Origin: Spongilla lacustris
Taxonomy: Eukaryota > Porifera > Demospongiae > Spongillida > Spongillidae
DNA length: 64,000 nucleotides
Direction: 5' to 3'
Assembly: GCA_949361645.1 (NCBI GenBank)
Contig: OX442423.1
Location: 3,158,023-3,222,022 of the forward strand
Shown: positions 1 through 14,100 of the stretch, piece by piece
Position numbering within the stretch: the first letter of the stretch is position 1
Layout of the letters: the number at the start of each line of letters is the position of its first letter
The notes under the pieces: generated by a model
Databases searched by the model: none
Told to the model about the DNA's origin: nothing
The model's input: the letters and a program-made list of their open reading frames with translations, nothing else
Program-made: the position numbers and the translations under genes

Positions 1-1300
1 CCGAGCAAAGAAAACATGTTGCAAATTATTTCAAAGCTTGGGACTAAGATGGGTGAGTGTGCCTAACATGTAGTTGCTGGGGGTGAAGAAGCCAGCCCTA
101 GCCATTCCAATGTCATAATTGGTACTCAAAGATTAAAATCTAAATTATATTCCTAAGGACCAGGAATGTCGTCATTGCTGGCTTCCTTTGTCTCAAGTCA
201 GAGCCAGAGGTGGATGGTGAGAATACCATCAACACCTGACATATTCAGAACAATACATTTCATTTCCCAAAAATATCCATGCATCTAGGGTATCCCCCAG
301 ATTAAAGCTACATGAAACAATTTAGTATGTAGAGCCTAGACTTTGGGTTACGGAGTTTGAGTTCATATAAGCAGACAAAACCATTGATGTACACATGAAT
401 ATGAGAGGATTTAAATGCCTCAAGCATTCATCACAGGAAGTGAAATGTTGTTTGAACCAAATTTAGAGAACATTTTGAGATAGTTAAAAGGTTATAACAT
501 GTATGCCGGCATATGCACATCATCAGCAGCTGCTCATGCATAATGGATCACTTTATTCATCCCCTCAGTTGTTATACCTGTATATACTTATGCTCGTTAT
601 GTAATAACGTTTACACAGCCAATGGCACCATGCACTGTGAATGATACTTCTGTGATTTGGTACAAGATTAATCATATATCAATAAGGATGCCAATCTTTG
701 GCATCAGGTACTAGTGTCGACTTTCTGGGTATGCCAATTTCCCTGTGGCAACGGTGTAGGAGAGTAAATTGTCCAAAATGTCCCACCTAGGAAAAAGTGT
801 TGTTCTTCATTCCTGTAACATTCTAATTGTTTTCTTCGAATATCATTTTCCCCCAAAATTTACGCAGTGATGATACTGATTGTGCATTAAGCATGTGTCC
901 CTATAATCTGTTTCAGTGACTCACAATTGCAATAGAGGACTGTTTTTTCTGAATACTCCGGCACTGTTACCCTGAGGGATGTGGGAAAGTGGATAAAAGT
1001 GGTTTACATAGGAAGAATGGCCTTCTATTTCATCAGAAGCTGAAGACAGATGAATAGAAACATGTTCCTCAGTGTGGGAATGAGAAAAAACATACAAAAT
1101 GATTTCCAAGAGGTTGTATTGAAAGTCTATTTGGATCAAACTTGTGAGCACTTTCAGACAGCACTCAATTTGTAGGAAGCAGCACCTCTTCACCCAATTC
1201 CCGTTAAGCAGGAAGTATAGAGGCAAGCCCATGATGTAACTACTAAATCTACATATAGGTTGGACTACCTAAGACCAAGAGTGGCAATCGTTGTATAATT
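1..1300. other. Intergenic DNA, no gene seen
   Basis: No coding exon could be supported. The first 400 bases loosely resemble 43225-44110: both contain 'cttgggactaagatgg' and, further on, 'gagttcatat' followed by similar sequence. This is probably an old dispersed repeat. The short open frames lack family resemblance and splice context. Confidence 0.4.
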
Positions 1301-1308
1301 ACATTGGT

Positions 1309-2275
1309 GGATTTTACATTGGTGGATTATTTTTCAAAATGGCTAGAGGCTACAGCACTACCTGAAGAACCTGCTGAGCAGGTTTCCCACTATTTAATCT
1401 TCAATGTATATTATACATGTTCATGTATGCAGACTTACAACTAGTTTTGTCCAGTACTACATGAGTATAATACAAAATATGCACGAAATGTAATGCATTC
1501 TTCGCCTTGCATGATCTTCACTGTATTGAAGTATGGTACTGTGTGAAAACTATTTTTCAAATATGATGCAGTAGTGCTATCTATTTAATTAAAACAGATA
1601 CAGCTGTTCATAAATTATGATACTAGCAGTCTATGAACCAAGCACAGAGTTAGCACTATCCTCAAACCAATAGTTAGATAGAATACTTTATGCAAATATG
1701 TTTTGTGAAATTAGTCAACAAACAACAAAACAATTGGGATGCGTCTATTGATGGAGTTTTATTTGCCTGTAAAACATCTGAACAGAAATGTACTACATTT
1801 TCTCCCTTTCAACTTATGTTTTTGTAAGTGTACATTTTATCACGTAGCATTTCTTTAATTTTGCAGAAAAGCAATTTGAAGGGTGAGTGATATTTGTGAT
1901 GAAGGATGCAGTGAGGATGAAGTGGAGCATATGGGAATTTTCAGCAAACACATGATAGAATTGAGAAGGTCTGTTAGGAAAAGCTCACAGTAACATACAG
2001 GAATCTCGGCCTCAGTATAGAAGAAGAAATGATTCTAGACATAAGAATTTAAGATGGGTAAATATGCTGGTAATAAAGGGGGACATCCAAATTTTCCAGG
2101 TGGAGCTTAACCCAGGGATATTAGTGCTTCTACACAACAGCAAAAAGGTAGCAGAAAGGGTGACAAGCTTGTAAAGTGCTGGCTTGGTCCATGCCAAGTG
2201 GAGGAGTTTCTTGGAAAAAAAGGTGTGCATTAGCTTTGCAATCCTTCAAGTGCAAAGACACTCAGATAATGTGTC
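1309..2275 (+). mobile_element. Ty3/gypsy retrotransposon remnant: integrase core and C-terminal end
   Basis: Three separated plus-strand stretches read like the second half of a Ty3/gypsy integrase. At about 1325-1390 is the start of the catalytic core, with a VDYFSKW-like motif. At 1710-1830 is a segment with the NWD...FACKTS pattern found late in the core. At 2150-2270 is a WLGP-containing segment typical of the C-terminal domain. Stops and frame changes separate the pieces, so it is non-functional. No LTR, reverse transcriptase or gag was seen beside it. The family is clear from motif order; the exact ends are estimates. Confidence 0.7.
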
Positions 2276-4300
2276 TAAATTTAGGTGAACTTAGTTCATG
2301 AATAGGCAATACAATTGAGCTTAACATTTCAGGACCGATTTGGGGAATGATGTCTTGCATTATTCTGAATGATACTCTATGTAAGTATGTTGTCAGTAAT
2401 TACAATTAAAATAATTTTTTTTTTGTTTACTGTGAAACTTGTGGAAGAAATACCACCTATATCGTAAACATCAATGAAGTGCTACAATATACCAGGTTAT
2501 TTTTTAGGGAGTATTTATGTTAAAGAAAGCATTTTTACACAGATTACAAGTAGGCTGGAAAACTTCAATAACTGTGATATATTTGTTTGCATAATTGTAA
2601 TGGTGCTAAAAATAACATATGAATGTAACAAATGTCCTTAGATTGCTGAACACATTGCAAAAGCATGCAAAGCCATTAAAATTCCCTGATCAGTACAGTA
2701 ATTACATATTATAAAGTAGACAGCTTCTTGTTCTCTCTGAACCTGGCTAATGAACGAATCAATTGGGAGACTTGAATTGTATTGAATTCATAACTAATAA
2801 ACTGATCTTTATGATGGTTACATATATGTGTGCAGCGCTGACAAGCACTCCTGCATCAGGTAAACAGAGAAGTAGCACAGATTTTACAGAAGAAAATGTT
2901 GAGCTCAAGATTATAGCTAAAGATGTATGTATAATTTATTATGCATACTTTGTGACCCATGCAAAATAAAGGCAGGCAGCAAAATGTGTATCAAAATGTA
3001 TATGCTTGTATCTGAATGCTTCTTATAATACTATTCAGTACCACTTGGATATTACATACCTATGCCTACTGTCATGGCAAAAAAATTGAAGACGACATTT
3101 TTGGTTAAGCAATGCTGATGCTAACAAGCTTGCACAATTGATTATTAAAGCATCAAAAGTTGATACGGGGTATGCTTTTGGTATATGTTATACATGAAAT
3201 GAAGGTTTGAATCTGGAAATTATCTGTACCAATCCAGTCAGTCAGAGGTATATTGAAGGATGTAGAAGTAACTGGCAAGGCATATACTTGTACTACTTTT
3301 TTCTCACAATAATATTTATTTACAAGGTTCATTTTCACCACTTGTGCACAATTAAAAGATGAAGGGAATACTGTGTCAAAAAAAAGCCAACATATCACAA
3401 TTTAGTACAGGTTGTGGATACATGACCATTAAAAATATTTCCACCGCTGGAAATTGAATCACACTGAGCAGAATATAGGGCTTAATACATGTACAATTTC
3501 TCCATTATGTAAAGCAGGGAAATTTGCAACTACATAGTTCATATCACTGAACAGGTTTGTATTGAAAAAGGAATTCCAAGTTTGGGAATAACCTTTGCGT
3601 TAAATGACCTTCCTTGAGGCATGCCAGGCACGACATGCAGTGTGAAATTGTGACATTACTTTACAGGCTATGATCCTATTGATATTTCAATTTCAATCCG
3701 GCTTTTCCAAACTTAGTTTTGTTAGTAATAGCTCAAAATAGATTTTATCGCCCTTTCGAAGCCATAATAGTGGAGATCCAGTACATATATATGTACATGT
3801 CGCTTGTGGTTGAACATGTTCATGCATTATATTTCAAAATGTCCACCAATTGTTGAATATTGCTTTCAATGAGAATTTGAAGAACAAGAGCTTTGACGTA
3901 CGGAGCCACTGAGTACAGGCATCAACGCGCTTCCGTGTACTCACTGTACTGCCATTGTGTATTTGAAAATCCCACCACCGTGCACCTGCATTCCTGCAAG
4001 TCCATATTAGGACATCCAGCCTTATCATAGATGAAAACGAGTGTTATGAGGGGGAACATTTTACCCCAGAGGGGGACAGTTTGCCCCAGTACGTGTAACT
4101 AGTTGTCCGGGGGGGTCATAAAGTCACTAGTACGGGCACTAGTGTAAAAGTCTGGGGGACTAATTTACGGGGGACCTTATACGCTACGACAACAGCATCT
4201 GTTAATATTGTGAGCACTATCATGAGTTGTATAGACGCCTAAAATACTTGCATCGAAAGGAGGTCAGTATATAGTTAGTAGGGGCAAATTTCCACTACAC
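2276..4300. other. AT-rich intergenic DNA, no gene seen
   Basis: Only short open frames occur, none with recognisable domains or convincing splice sites. I see no strong repeat structure. From about 4030 the sequence becomes G-rich and leads into the transposon fragments that follow. Confidence 0.4.
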
Positions 4301-4309
4301 CGCGGTAGT

Positions 4310-4450
4310 AGCCAGTGTCATGTAAAATTGGGAACCCCATAAAAATGGGGATCCCCGTCCCCATTTTTTCGGTAAATTGGGGACCCCCTGTCCTAAATTG
4401 GGGACCCCTTCATGAAGTAAGGGACCCCATGCATGAATGCCTAAGGCAAA
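4310..4450. mobile_element. Fragment of a GGTGTCA-ended MITE
   Basis: It begins with 'agtgtcatgtaaaattggg' followed by repeated GGGGACCCC-type blocks. The same beginning is seen in the more complete element at 5687-5979. The opposite end was not found, so it is probably a solo end. The assignment rests only on this internal comparison. Confidence 0.45.
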
Positions 4451-5195
4451 TATGTATTGAACCGAGTTGGATGACCCGATCATAATCTTTGGGGCTGTGC
4501 CGAACGGGCGCCTAAACACATGTACATGCATAATACAACAGCCCAAATGAATATTGATTTTGTTAACTAGCTATAGTTTGGGCCATGGAAATTTTATGTG
4601 TCAAGTATGAATGTACTAATCCCAATTCAAACATAATCTCATTAGAAACATTAGAAGGCAGGAGCGGCGGAGGGTGTCCATATTTGGGGGGGGGCAGTGG
4701 TAAAAAGAAAATCATATTCATACCTATACACCGACAAAAAAAAAAACACGGGCCATTTTTTTTCGGTGGGAAATGTCCCGAATTCGCTGCTACATCCTCA
4801 AGATTAACGCATTCTGCCAGCTCTTTATGCACATGCAAGATGAAGCAGTTATTAAATCGTCTTTCTGTCATGGAGTCAACTGCATGGAGGATCTCAAATA
4901 GGTGAACAGTTGTCTCATCGTCGAAATTATGTCTATACTTGCGTTTGACGTTGATGTCCTGTAGTTTTCAAGGGTACTGCCTTGAAAACTACAACTCACA
5001 GAGCTACTCTCTTCGAATTCGTTCCCCCAATTCAAAACCGCACTTTGTACCTTATTCACCCGTTAACGCTCCAACACAGCTCAGGCTTCAGTATCGTTCT
5101 TCGGAACGGACCATGATTCATGCCATAGAACTTGCCTTCGTTTCATCCACACCGATAAATAAGTCATTCACAGTTAATTATATAAATAGTCTCGC

Positions 5196-5274
5196 GACGA
5201 TCGATTACAATGGACAGGGGACCAGGAGAAGTCGTACTTATCCTGGTCCCCAGTCCATTGTAATATCGATCGTC
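5196..5274. repeat. 79-bp near-perfect palindrome
   Basis: The left arm, beginning gacgatcgattacaatgg, is matched by the right arm ending ccattgtaatatcgatcgtc. An internal hairpin pairs GGACCAGGA with TCCTGGTCC. Related half-copies occur at about 15206-15245, just upstream of the SGNH start codon, and at about 48220-48255. It is probably part of a fold-back transposon. Confidence 0.6.
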
Positions 5275-5369
5275 AATAACGAGGTCTGGCTAACCCTATA
5301 TAAACTCACAGTCACTGACAGTACAGCAATCTCAAAGAACACGCGCTCGCAATAAGAACCTGATGGTAG

Positions 5370-5460
5370 CGCAAGGGGGGGGGGGGCTGAGCCCCCCCAC
5401 CTCGATATTTGGGGGGGCAATAGCCCCCCCAGCCCCCCCTGCTCCGCCGCGCCTGGAAGC
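5370..5460. repeat. G/C-tract transposon terminus
   Basis: Runs of 7-13 G are followed by matching C runs (ggggggg...ccccccc), ending in 'gctccgccgcgcc'. Similar poly-G/poly-C tracts next to GCGG-rich sequence occur at 15402-15470, 16385-16455 and 48066-48115. The tract can fold on itself and probably marks the end of an inserted element. Its exact boundaries are unknown. Confidence 0.4.
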
Positions 5461-5686
5461 TACAGCCCTTTTTTTTTACATTTAGCATGACAGTGTAATA
5501 TTGATAACTAGCAAGCGCACGATATTCGGATCGATTGATAGAAGCCTGCGTGGATATAGCGAATAGGAAACTCTTTATTCTGATTAAAGCTAGCCATTGT
5601 GACCATATGCTGGTCTAAACGACACATACGTTTTACTTTAGTATTATATACCTACCAGGGCTGCCAAATGCCAGTCGCCTATCAGG

Positions 5687-5979
5687 CCGGTGTCATGTAA
5701 AATTGGGGACCCACCACAATATTAAATAAAGGTCGGAACCTTTTGCTTTGTAAAATTTGGCTTAGTACGTAAAGCTGCTTTAGAAAACCCAGGCGGGTAT
5801 TGGTCATCTGAAACCCGATAGGAAAATATTTCACTATAGCTATACCGTCCACATCGCTCTCCATCATGCTTTCTGTTCATACACGCAGAGAAATTAAATA
5901 AGCTAGCTAGGGATCCCTATTTTCACGGAAGGGTTCCGGTAAATTAGGGTCCACAATTTTACGGGATTATGTGACACCG
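5687..5979. mobile_element. MITE with CGGTGTCA terminal inverted repeats
   Basis: The left end reads CCGGTGTCATGTAAAATTGG and the right end is its imperfect inverse, with 'ccacaattttacggga' leading to TGACACCG. The element is about 290 bp with no coding capacity. The same outer motif delimits the larger element at 47807-49006 and appears alone at 51727. It is a non-autonomous DNA transposon by structure. No clear target-site duplication was seen. Confidence 0.6.
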
Positions 5980-7390
5980 CGGGAACGATTCTGCTGATTA
6001 CTTCGGGACAAGCTACATGTACAACAAAGCAACGGATATAATATGTACAGGCATGGGCCTAGGAATGTGCGTCATGGCCTATAAATGAATGTGGTTCCAT
6101 TTAGCAGAGATAGAGAGGCCGGGCGCTTATATAGTTTGTTGTGGCTTGAGCCTTGAGGCCCACTGTGCAAGAGAGAATAAGTGGAGTAATAGAGACATGT
6201 TCGATTTCACGGATGCGGTGGTCATACTTCCTCGTTTTCACGACTACCCCAGTACGGTAGCATGCAGATAATCATAAAAGTCCTTTGATTCGGGTTTGAT
6301 TCGAGGGGGCATAAGGATTAAAAACCTTTACATCAGTTCGAACCGACTCCCTCAAAATACATCTGCTCATTATAAGATAACGAATGGGCTACGTACGTAT
6401 GAAAAGAAGGCGATATTTTTGTTTGGCTCTGTTGGCCTATACATGTTCACATGCACATGCTTAGAGGGATTGCCAAATATCAATACTTATTAAACTGTAC
6501 ATACCTGTTGCCATTTTAGATGCCTCAATGAAAATGTCGTAAGTAACTATGTAACGTAGTTAATATAATGTATATATAATCATAATTTATTGACAATAAT
6601 TAAATGAATCGAGAATATATATATAACTGCTTCTTAGTGCCTACGTACACTATACAACTAATACATCTCCCATAAGGTGCTGAATAGCCACTGGGCAGAA
6701 GGCAGATCAAAGTTCCTCTGGTTCATGTATAAGAGAGTATGGCTCTGGCATTAGGGTGATGTTTATCTGGCCATTGGGGCACAGACCCAATCAATACACG
6801 ATACACAATATTATCCAGTTCAAGCAATGCCACAGGACCGTAACATTTTTAATACAGAATAATATCACCAATTGTACTCACTTGGGTTAATCTTGCATCT
6901 TATCGCATCTACCAGTACTAGTCCTATCAAAACTGAGTGGAAGGTATAGTCTTGTTTACTATCCAGATGGCGTTCTGAATGTTGTATGTTATCTTCCAAG
7001 AATTGGAGTTATTGTGTTCTCCATGCAATGCACTTTCAAAAGTCGAACAGTGTTCATGACACAAACCATCATCAACATGCATCAACTGAAGAGTACCTTT
7101 TGTCCGCAAAGCAGCAAATGTGTCTTTTTAGAAGTCAACACACTGACATCCATGGATTGGGATACTAGTGCATGCTGGCGCTCTATACCAGAGCAATGGG
7201 GGTAACCACCTCATTGCATACATGTGTACATTTTATATCTGTGTTATGTTTTTCATATTGTAGCCCTTGTTCAGTTCTCTGCTTTTTACAGCAACATTGT
7301 CTTCAAATCCACTAACACGAATGTTTCTTATAACTAGTTTCACTACTTTTTGTTTTAATGATGGTACACGCTCACACAAACACGCGCGTG
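5980..7390. other. Intergenic DNA, no gene seen
   Basis: Short open frames only. The block around 7035-7060 (gtgttcatgacacaaacca) recurs at 49700-49720, just left of the duplicated SGNH segment. That suggests a dispersed repeat. Nothing else is supportable. Confidence 0.35.
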
Positions 7391-7392
7391 CG

Positions 7393-7395
<3 letters not shown>

Positions 7396-7449
<54 letters not shown>

Positions 7450-7460
7450 ACACACACACA
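7396..7460. repeat. (CA)n microsatellite
   Basis: An uninterrupted run of CA dinucleotides, flanked by slightly degenerate CA and CG-containing sequence. Open frames here are histidine/threonine repeat artefacts. Confidence 0.95.
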
Positions 7461-7639
7461 GTGAGACATACACCTGGCCTGCACCCGCATGCACAATAGA
7501 CACAATGCGGGTGCATGTCAAAGGGGTGTCCTGTCTACATCTAAAAGCAGAACGTCAAGCCCTAGTCTGGCGTAGCCACGTGCACACCCTTGCGTGGATA
7601 CGCAAGGGTGTGGCTGTCAAGCCCTCTGTGTAAAGCAAA

Positions 7640-10610
7640 GATGGCGACTGGGTTTGCCTTTACACTTCAGGTGCAGGTACACCTGATAATGTTCAGTATG
7701 CATCGTAATGAATATTTGTATGATGCATGAACAAAAACGTGCAAAGAAGCAAGAAACACCATACACGTGTGTATGAGTCCAAAAGATCCACAAGTCTGGC
7801 TTCACATAGTTGCAGCAGACTAGATGTATATATTTTATGCTTATCCCACTTGTAGTGGATGGCAGGTAAGATGAAAGATGACTTGCAGATATGGAGGACA
7901 AGGGATCATGTAGAAGAGCCTATTGGTGATGTGGTCTGAGGATCGAGGGCTGTATCAAGGCAGAAAATTGAAGAGCAACAACGAGCAACAAAGCACTCTA
8001 AAAGCTAAAAAGGCTCCATGCGCTTACAATGTCAAGAGTGCCATACATGTGCTTATCTGTGTCACCACCACTCATAATGTGGATCTTTAAAGTAAAGTGT
8101 TGATCAGAACGCCATGCAAGAGCTGCGCTTGCAACTTTATAAGTGAGTCCCGAGCACAATTGACCATGCTAAAGAACTGCATTAGATCCACATGACTTGA
8201 CTTCACTAACGGTACATGTACATGTTTTAATCACTTGGAACAGGAATCTGTAACCCACAACATTTGAAGCACATCTAAAAGGATTGAGAATTGCCGGCCA
8301 GTTCCTTCCCCCCCCCCCCCCCTCCCTCCCACCAATAAAAATGGTTGGTAGTTGCAACAATATGTATCAGGATACATGTGATGTGGAACATGCTGTTTAC
8401 ATTTATGTATGTATATCGTTTTTATAATCACTTTGAATACCAGAATACTTGCGCTTCTAATGCTGCCAATAATGCACAGTCATTAATTTAAATTGCTTCC
8501 TATTGGAGACAAGGCAACTGAAATCTGTCAAAGCACACAAAGAGTTAGCAAAGGACGAGCATGACAATGCCACACAATTGCTGGCGTATGCATGCATGGT
8601 GTGACAATCCTACTCTCCCCACTTTTTGCCTTGTGGGCGGACCCCAGCCCAAGCTGGCCGACCTGTCAGGCTGGACTGGCCTTTGGCAACCCTGCATGAC
8701 AGTTGTCCATTATGGTTTTCAACCTTTTTAAATTAATGACTGTGTGTGTTATTGGCAGTATTAGAAGTGCAAGTACACATGTATTCTGGTATTCAAAGTG
8801 ATTATAAAAATTATATACGTACATTGATGTAAACAGCATGTCTGAACACATAGAGATGCAGGCCCAAGCATATGTCAGTGTCAAGTGTTATGAGCGGGAG
8901 GGGGTGGGGGTGGGGGAAGGAACTTGCCAGCAATCTCAACCCTTTTAGATGTGCATCCTGTTCCAAGAGATTAATTAACATGTACATGTACCATTAGTGA
9001 AGTCATGCAAATCTAATACAGTTCTTTAGCATGGTCAGTTATGCTCGGGACTCATTTTGTAGTAACCAAATATGTACTTATGAGGTTGCAAGCCCACTCT
9101 TGCATGGACTTCTGATCATTACTTTACTATCCAGATTATGAGTAGTGGTGACACAGACACATGTATGGCACTCTTGACAGTGTAAGTGCATGGAACCTTT
9201 TTAGATTTTAGAGTGCTTTGTTGCTCGTTGTGGGCGAAAGCAATAATTTTAATTATATTGAATAAATACAACACATTCCAAAACATGCCTGTGTCGAAGG
9301 GATGAACTTGTCTGATGTTTCAAAGTATATTTAGTATTGCCGCAACTTCTCTAATTGTGATTATTTTTCTATGGTTTTCAGTTTTTCTGCAATCCACTAC
9401 AATTGGGATACGTACAATACTGAATACATAATAGATACACATGCAACATGTCAACAGTAACCTTTTCCCTTGAGTCCTTTGATGAGACTGTACCACCATC
9501 ATTAGTCTGAACAATAAAATTATGTGCATGTGTTTCATCGCACATGCGGATCTATTAATAGTCTGCTGCAACTATGTGAAGCCAGACTTGAATAATATTA
9601 GTGCTGGCTGGAGAGTATGAAGTGTTACATGTACCTTGTGGATCATTTGGATTCATACATATCCATATGGTGTTTCTTGCATCAGCAATGTCTTTGCACA
9701 TTTCTGTTCATGTATCCATACATGATGAATACTGGACAGGATCAGGTGTACCTGCACATGTTGTTGTATTTATTCAATATTATTGCTTTCGCCCACGACG
9801 AGCAACAAAGCACTCTTAAAGCTAGGCTCCATGCGCTTACAATGTCAAGAGTGCCATACATGTGATTATCTGTGTCACCATCACTCATAATCTGGATCTT
9901 TAAAATAAAATGTTGATCAGAACTCCATACAAGAGCTGTGCTTGCAACCCTATAAGTACATAGTCCCGACCTCAATTGACCATGTTAAAGAACTGCATTA
10001 GGTTCACATAATTATTAGAATTGATGCTTTTGGCTTTTCAAAGCATTGATGCTTGTGAGTTATGAGTCTGCATGGATAGAGGTGTATAACTTTCCTCTAC
10101 CCAACCTCTGTATACATACACTCCCCTGCATACACGTGTGCAATCTATTCACTTCTCTACAACCTCCATCTGTACACTCTTTCACACTTCCCCTCTCTAC
10201 ACTCCCCTCTATGCACTGCAATGTAAAAAACGTTCAGCAGTGCTGACAACTCTTTCTAATAGCTGGGTTTATAACCAGTATTAACGGCTGAAATGATCCC
10301 TTTGTCTAATAGCTAGCTAAAAAATGGAAGTCAGAGTAGTGGGTCTGGTACCTACACCTTTGAAAGTGAACTTAGGTATATGCATGGGGTACATGTGTAC
10401 ATTGCAAGTACCTACTCCACATGCAGTTCAACTCTCATTATACTGCTACACCTAAATTTAATTGTCACTGCTTCCTTTAATAGTTATGCTGATAAGCTCT
10501 TCAATTTCCTGCCTTGATACAGCCCTCGATCCTCAGACCACATCACCAATAGGTTCTTCTACATGATCCCTTGTCCACCATACCTGTAGGTCATCTTTCA
10601 CATTAATCTG
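7640..10610. repeat. Nested inverted-repeat cluster
   Basis: Several blocks recur in opposite orientation. 7985-8500 is matched in reverse by about 8705-9240; its first part recurs directly at about 9785-10010. 7660-7815 is matched in reverse by about 9565-9755. 7830-7970 is matched in reverse by about 10495-10600. A poly-C run lies at 8309-8328. No coding region is visible. The pattern suggests successive insertions or inverted duplication of one repeat family rather than a single transposon. Arm limits are by eye. Confidence 0.6.
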
Positions 10611-11158
10611 ATCTGGATTAGGGAGAAGGGCTGTGGTCTTATAATTACCAGTGAGGGGTTAGAACATTGCAGTCCATATTGAAATCGTTTGTACTGAATT
10701 TTACAGATTCTGCCTACTGCACTCTGTAACTGTCCATAATGTTTTATACTCTAATCCTGTTCTTACATAGTTCCTTCCATATCATCTAACAGGCTAGCTA
10801 TAATTTTCTGGGGGTATTACGCACTGAAAGTTGAATTGCCTGTCAAAAGCCAACAACAATCAATAGTGTTAATGACATTCCTTCAGATTCTCCTCTTTTA
10901 AGATCTTGAATCCGCAGTACTATACTGAGAGCTGAATGATTGTTGCTGCATACATGTACATGCACCCCAACTATTCAGTACCTCGAGCTCCATGTTCCCT
11001 ACTGACAATGCAATCAGATCTAATTAGTTCAAGGCTGCCAGACATGTGCTCTAAACATAACATATGCATGTTGTTGATTTGCAAGTACCAATAATGATCA
11101 AAAACACTTCATGCATGCCAATATACAAGAACTTGATACGTTTGTAGTGTAAAACACA
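10611..11158. other. Intergenic DNA downstream of the SGNH gene
   Basis: AT-rich sequence without a convincing gene. It is the 3' flank of the minus-strand SGNH gene. No clear polyadenylation signal could be fixed. Confidence 0.35.
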
Positions 11159-14100
11159 TCAGAGCTTTGGTGATGGTTTGTAAAGATCTACAACAAGATG
11201 TTGCCGCAATGTTGAGAAGATTATGTCAGCCATTACATTGTAGCCATGTTCAGTTAAATGCAGAAAGTCACACCAATATCTGATAAACGAAGATAAAATC
11301 AAACAGAGCTATGTGTGTGTGCATGTGTGTGAAACAATGCTATGTGACACAGCACAGCCGAATGTACTAGCACACAGAGCATGATGAATATCATACCTGC
11401 TGCCCACATTAGTAAATAGTGCTGATTAGAACATGTACATGAATACACTTACTTCTTGCGCTCTGGGTCACCTTCTGCTGGGTGTGGAAGCTCATTGTAT
11501 AAGTCAACAAAAACTGACCAACCTCCAGAGCAATCACAGTATGTCCTAGGTAACAAAACCATTTTGATTATATGTACTGCTGCTACCTCTATATACATTT
11601 CAGTGAAGTTTATATTGAAAAAGAACCTACACTTTATAGGCATACTGATACTTCTTCTCTGCATACATGTACATGCACCATGTACCATGTAACAGAGAGT
11701 ATCACAATTTATCCCCACCCCCAAAAGGCTCGTGTTCAAACGAGCATATTGAAATATTCATGAATGCAACTGTGCGCCATTCCTTAAAATTATGTTGGAG
11801 TACCAGTTATATCCTGAAATATTGAAACAGGTCAGCAGAAGTGTTACTGATTACAAATATATGCTCGTTTAAACATGAGCCTTTTTTTCAGTGGGGGTGA
11901 AGGGAGTGGATAAATTGTGGTACTCTATGGTATTAATATGCCAATTTTGTACAGTAATCAAAAGCAATGTGGCATTGAGCCTAAGAAGTTGAACGAAGAA
12001 GTGCAAAATAAATGTAATACTGAATAATATATTGTATTTTTAAAAGTTAAACTATATCCTCGTGAATCCATATGTGATCATTAAACTACATGTATGCCCC
12101 ACTTCATCAAATTGATACGTTCTGCTTTCCCTCCCCAAAATGTTAACCCTGCAGCGCCAGTAATTGTCACATCACTAGTATGTAAGCTGATGTGTAAACT
12201 GTATGAGCACCCTAATCAATGCATATTTGTCCCAAGATGATTTCAAAAACACTTAGCAAAGTGTGCTGGCAGTTCGTCCATCACAATGATGCCTTCATCA
12301 CTACCACAATGTTCTTAGCATACATGAATGCTGATCTAGTCTGTTCTAACAAGGGCTGTATATATAAGCAAACAACTATCTAGTACTGATCATATCCATG
12401 CTATCTACATGTATTTACAACTTTGGGGTAAATGGTGAATTGCCAAATCTAGTCATTACTAAAAAATTTAGTGAGTAGGTACTCAAGAATATATGGTATA
12501 GAAAAGCGCATTGTGGGATTACAGCATACATCCAATCAAACCATTCCATGTAAGTGTAGGGTGATTTTGTTCTTTTGCTGTGCAAAACCTGTATTTTTTA
12601 ACAACGATAAATTCATGCAAATGCAGTATCAACCACTGAATCACACATACACATGTACCTTAGCCCAGAGTTCACTTTCATTTTATTGCTATGCAATGAA
12701 AAGTACTCTTGATCCTTGGTGGTGACAAATGAATTATTGCTAAAAGAAACAAAATATAAGACAGTCGACCTTACCTTCTCCAATGCAAATGGTGGCACTG
12801 CAAGGCACACAGTGCGTGCACCAGATGCTCTGGCATTATCATGCATGGAGCATAGTGTAGCCAGAATTGTTTCTCCATCTACTCCCATCCCTAAATCATT
12901 GGTACCTGTGAAAGACAAGTAACATATGGTCTATTTTTTCAAATATCATGTAAGAGTGAAGCCACTACCACAGCCAAAGTACATGTACATGTACCACACT
13001 TTGTCTACATTAAAGCCCTACGAGAGTGAGGTAGTGGGGGAGGGTGTGTGTGTGCAAAATTCACAGGCCCGGACTTTTAAGGGGCATAAATGGTTTCTTG
13101 GCTATTTTCGGCCCTTGAAAATTGATTAGCCACATTTTCTGGCGTCTGTAACACTGTGTTTGGTGGGGGTCTGTGGTGTTACCTTGGTTTCATAGAGGGG
13201 CCCAGGAAATATTTATGCCCCAGGCCCTGAAGCCACCTTATTATAGAGCAGTGGTATCAATGTGATAGTCAGGAAGTAGAATAGTGAGTATGGCATTGTG
13301 CATCACTATCAGTCATATGGCACCATATTGCCAGCAACATATTGCATTTGAAAAATCCTGGTACACTTAAAATGATGCTAAATACCAGTCAGCAAGTCAG
13401 TTGCAGTTGGTTACGCCATACAGATACAATAGAACATCTAAGGTTACACGCCTAGGGTACAAGCATGCTAATCTTGATGTTGGGTCCTTGTGCGAATGTG
13501 ACTTCCACTGCACATGAAATACTGATGGATAGTAAAGCATCAAGTTCCCAGGGGTAACATGTATAACATAAAATGTATGGAGCACTATCATTCAAGTATA
13601 CAGGCGGATGATGGGATCTGATAATAATGCCACATAGTGAAGGCTTTGTGTGTAGCCATTATATCTAGTGAGAGTTAGAGGCCAGCAAATGTGTGCAACG
13701 CTTGGGGAACAAACGTTCCGCAAGGGTAGCGCATGATCATTTAAACATTAAGACTAACTACACAAGGTTCTACTTAGTGGAAATGGCATCTAAATGCATA
13801 CCTCCAAGGATGATGATCCAGTTGTACTGCTTGTTACCATTAGACAAAACCATTCTAAGTCGAGCTGCCATAGTGGGAACAACACATTCCCCTGACACCC
13901 CCATGTTGTCCACCTAAAGATAAACCTATCGTTATATGCACATAATGGGCAAAGTCTACAGCACACCTCCACGTCACACCTCAAGTGGTCAGAAAGGAGT
14001 TCCTTCAGGCGCATTGAATAAGGACGAAATTCCAATTCACCATTTACTATTGTATACCCCTGTGAGTTAAGAGGGATAACATATTAACACTGCACTGAGC

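Noticed and set aside
2763..2969. 68-codon ORF near 2.8 kb
   Set aside because: Short, AT-rich, with no family resemblance and no supporting splice or repeat evidence.
4939..5355. 138-codon plus-strand ORF near 5 kb
   Set aside because: It spans a palindromic repeat and shows no domain, splice context or similar second copy as protein.
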